Origin: Bacteroidia bacterium
GTDB lineage: Bacteria > Bacteroidota > Bacteroidia > Flavobacteriales > Flavobacteriaceae
DNA length: 34,511 nt
Direction of reading: 5' to 3'
Assembly: GCA_030429455.1 (NCBI GenBank)
Contig: JAUIFC010000020.1
Coordinates: forward strand, 1-34,511
Translations under genes and position numbers: made by a program
The notes under the pieces: generated by a model
Told to the model about the DNA's origin: nothing
The model's input: the letters and a program-made list of their open reading frames with translations, nothing else
Databases searched by the model: none
In this document: positions 32,823 to 34,511 of the stretch, in pieces
Numbering within the stretch: position 1 is the first letter of the stretch
Layout of the letters: each line of letters opens with the position of its first letter

Positions 32823-34421
32823 TTAACGTTTTACTTTTCTTTTATGCTTAATTATGGCAAAAATACCGATAAACAGGATAAAAAAATAGGCTATTCTTGC
32901 AATATAATCACCATGCTTCACATAGAAGGTCATTTTTGATGATACTGGAACAGCAGATTTTAAACTCGTTCGCTCGTCATAATTACTCTTTTCAATCACT
33001 TCTCCAAGAGGATCTATAAAACCAGAAATTCCAGTATTCGCACTTCTGGCAACACTTCGGCGTGTCTCAACTGCTCTAAGCTTGGCATAACTGAAATGTT
33101 GCTTATGGCCTTGTGTATTATACCACCATGCATCGTTTGTCACGATGCCCAAAACCGTCGCCCCATTGCTAACGTACCCCGTTACAAATTCTCCATAAAC
33201 AGATTCGTAACAGATGATTGGCGCCACTTTTAGGTTGTCATTTACTTGAAAAACATATCTTTCGTCTTGAGTTGTTTTCATCGCTACTGTTCCTCCTAAG
33301 TCAAGCATGACATTTCCTAGAATAGGTTCCAAAATCTCTTTGTATGGAAAGTTTTCGACACCTACTACCAATTTCGATTTATGATAAAACTCTACAGGTT
33401 GATTTCTTTTTTGGAAAAAGGCTGAATTATAATCGTTATACCATAGCCCTTCACGAAGCAGGTTGGATACTGGGGTCGTTAATTCAGGGCTTCTGATGAG
33501 TTCGTACATCGAAACACCACTCACTAAGGCTATTTTAGGATAAGCAAACAACAGTTGTGAAGAAAACCGATTTGCTTCGCTTATTTGAAATCTATCTAAA
33601 TCGATACTTTTGGCATAAACTGTTTCTGGCGCCAGAACCAAGGCGGCGTCTTCTGGCTCTTGATTTCTGATTAATTCAAATAGATTGTCAGAAATCATTT
33701 TGTTCGATGTATTGTACTTTTCTGTGTAGGGATCGATGTTGGGTTGCAATACAATAATTTCAGAAGATTGATCAAAGGTGTCGTACTGCGATTTTACAAG
33801 AAAGGATATAAAAATAGGAATTACAATTGCCGACACAACGGATACTGGCTGCACCAGATTAGAAAAGGTATTTGCTTTCCATTTCAAATACCCATTATAT
33901 ATCAACACGTTTACCACCCAAACCCAAAGTGTTCCGCCAAAAGTGCCTGTATATTCATACCACTGTACCCAGTTGATGTTTTCAGAAAAGGCGTTTCCCA
34001 AATTTAACCAAGGCCACGCCAATTCCCAATGCAGATGCATTTTTTCAAAACCAATCCATAAGGCTATTAAAAATACTAATGCATTTCTGTTTGTGGTTCG
34101 AACAGCGATAACTTGATAGATTAAAAACACTAAAGCCATCAATGCAGAATTGGCCAATACGGCGAACCACATGCCAAATGAACTTGCAAAATACAGCCAG
34201 TTTGTCGTTATGATGTTAAAAATGAAAAAACTTAAATACGCCCATCCAAATGAGTTTAACATGTATAGTTTTGGCTTTTCTTTACGCAGTGTTTGGAAAA
34301 CGATGAGCAGCGGAACAAATCCAAAAAATATCAGCCCCACATAGCCATAAGTTGGCCAAGCGATGCTTAATAAGAGACCAGAAAAAATAGAAAATCCAAA
34401 TTTTTTTTGCTTTGCCGTCAT
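32823..34421 (-). CDS. lnt: Apolipoprotein N-acyltransferase
   Basis: 532 residues. Adds the third acyl chain to lipoproteins at the inner membrane. N-terminal membrane half with about seven helices (to about residue 210), then a nitrilase-type periplasmic domain, then a last helix (about 508-525) and a basic tail. The catalytic triad is Glu266 in 'APETVYA', Lys348 in 'YHKSKLVVG' and Cys404 in 'IICYESVYG'. The window contains several lipoproteins (KatG, MsrB, the oxyR-linked lipoprotein, the collagen-like lipoprotein) that would be its substrates. Confidence 0.96.
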   Translation of the reverse strand: MTAKQKKFGFSIFSGLLLSIAWPTYGYVGLIFFGFVPLLIVFQTLRKEKPKLYMLNSFGWAYLSFFIFNIITTNWLYFASSFGMWFAVLANSALMALVFLIYQVIAVRTTNRNALVFLIALWIGFEKMHLHWELAWPWLNLGNAFSENINWVQWYEYTGTFGGTLWVWVVNVLIYNGYLKWKANTFSNLVQPVSVVSAIVIPIFISFLVKSQYDTFDQSSEIIVLQPNIDPYTEKYNTSNKMISDNLFELIRNQEPEDAALVLAPETVYAKSIDLDRFQISEANRFSSQLLFAYPKIALVSGVSMYELIRSPELTTPVSNLLREGLWYNDYNSAFFQKRNQPVEFYHKSKLVVGVENFPYKEILEPILGNVMLDLGGTVAMKTTQDERYVFQVNDNLKVAPIICYESVYGEFVTGYVSNGATVLGIVTNDAWWYNTQGHKQHFSYAKLRAVETRRSVARSANTGISGFIDPLGEVIEKSNYDERTSLKSAVPVSSKMTFYVKHGDYIARIAYFFILFIGIFAIIKHKRKVKR

Positions 34422-34470
34422 TTAAAGTTGATTTATTGTTTAGATGCTAACTAAATTTTTCAAAAGAAAT

Positions 34471-34511
34471 TCAGCTCAATAGCCTCACCACATCCTTCGC
34501 AAAATAACTAG
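34471..34511 (-). CDS. 3' end of an unidentified gene upstream of lnt
   Basis: Reading in from the right edge, one frame gives twelve codons ending ...AKDVVRLLS and a TGA at 34473-34471. The composition is protein-like and the stop lies 49 bases before the lnt start, a spacing usual for an operon. Twelve residues are too few to name a family. Confidence 0.3.
   Translation of the reverse strand, partial: SYFAKDVVRLLS

Noticed and set aside
1-34511. CRISPR arrays, tRNA/rRNA genes, insertion sequences, prophage
   Set aside because: Looked for regularly spaced direct repeats, CCA-ended cloverleaf-like segments, transposase or integrase motifs; none seen by eye.

Overview
The window reads as chromosomal DNA of a marine-type Flavobacteriaceae (Bacteroidota). 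Supporting signs are a type IX secretion C-terminal tail (end of the gene at 576-2036), Bacteroidota promoter boxes of the TAnnTTTG type at katG and oxyR, a short flavobacterial MenE, several 16-17-residue lipoprotein signals, and generally AT-rich DNA. No rRNA, tRNA, CRISPR array, transposase or phage gene was seen.

Layout. 1-534 (minus) is the N-terminal part of an LptC-like LPS-export protein that does not look flavobacterial. It abuts a T9SS cargo gene (576-2036) that has lost its signal peptide, so the left end may be a chimeric or rearranged junction. 2401-6349 is a compact two-gene biosynthetic operon: a divergent isocyanide-synthase-like (DIT1/PvcA) enzyme and an adenylation-thiolation-thioesterase synthetase. 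6546-9807 (minus) carries polA and a stand-alone four-helix-bundle 'intervening sequence' gene framed by imperfect inverted repeats. 10001-13336 holds the menaquinone genes menC and menE with a CPBP-type membrane protease gene between them. 13380-15008 (minus) is an exported M1 aminopeptidase.

15237-18860 is an oxidative-stress unit: katG, here encoding a lipoprotein, and oxyR, which are divergent, with a perfect palindrome between the katG promoter boxes; a small lipoprotein gene overlaps the oxyR stop. 18923-22502 encodes a very large periplasmic TPR protein and a DUF1801 protein. 22805-24570 is a PocR-domain histidine kinase with its receiver-only partner, and 24828-25946 is an unrecognised membrane-anchored coiled-coil protein. 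26126-29919 (minus) is a tight five-gene operon: trmH-like methyltransferase, oppB-like permease, tpiA, prmA, clpS. 30259-31660 is an operon of two msrB paralogues (one lipoprotein, one cytosolic) and a collagen-triplet lipoprotein, followed by hsp20. purE and lnt (minus) close the window, with 12 codons of another gene at the right edge.

Two themes link the genes. The first is envelope oxidative defence: KatG and one MsrB carry lipoprotein signals, so peroxide removal and methionine repair appear to be placed at the membrane as well as in the cytosol, with OxyR as the likely regulator and Lnt finishing the lipoprotein anchors. The second, and most novel, is the two-gene operon at 2401-6349. 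The first enzyme could turn an amino acid's amine into an isonitrile, and the second has an adenylation pocket without the usual amine-binding Asp, as would suit an amine-free acid.
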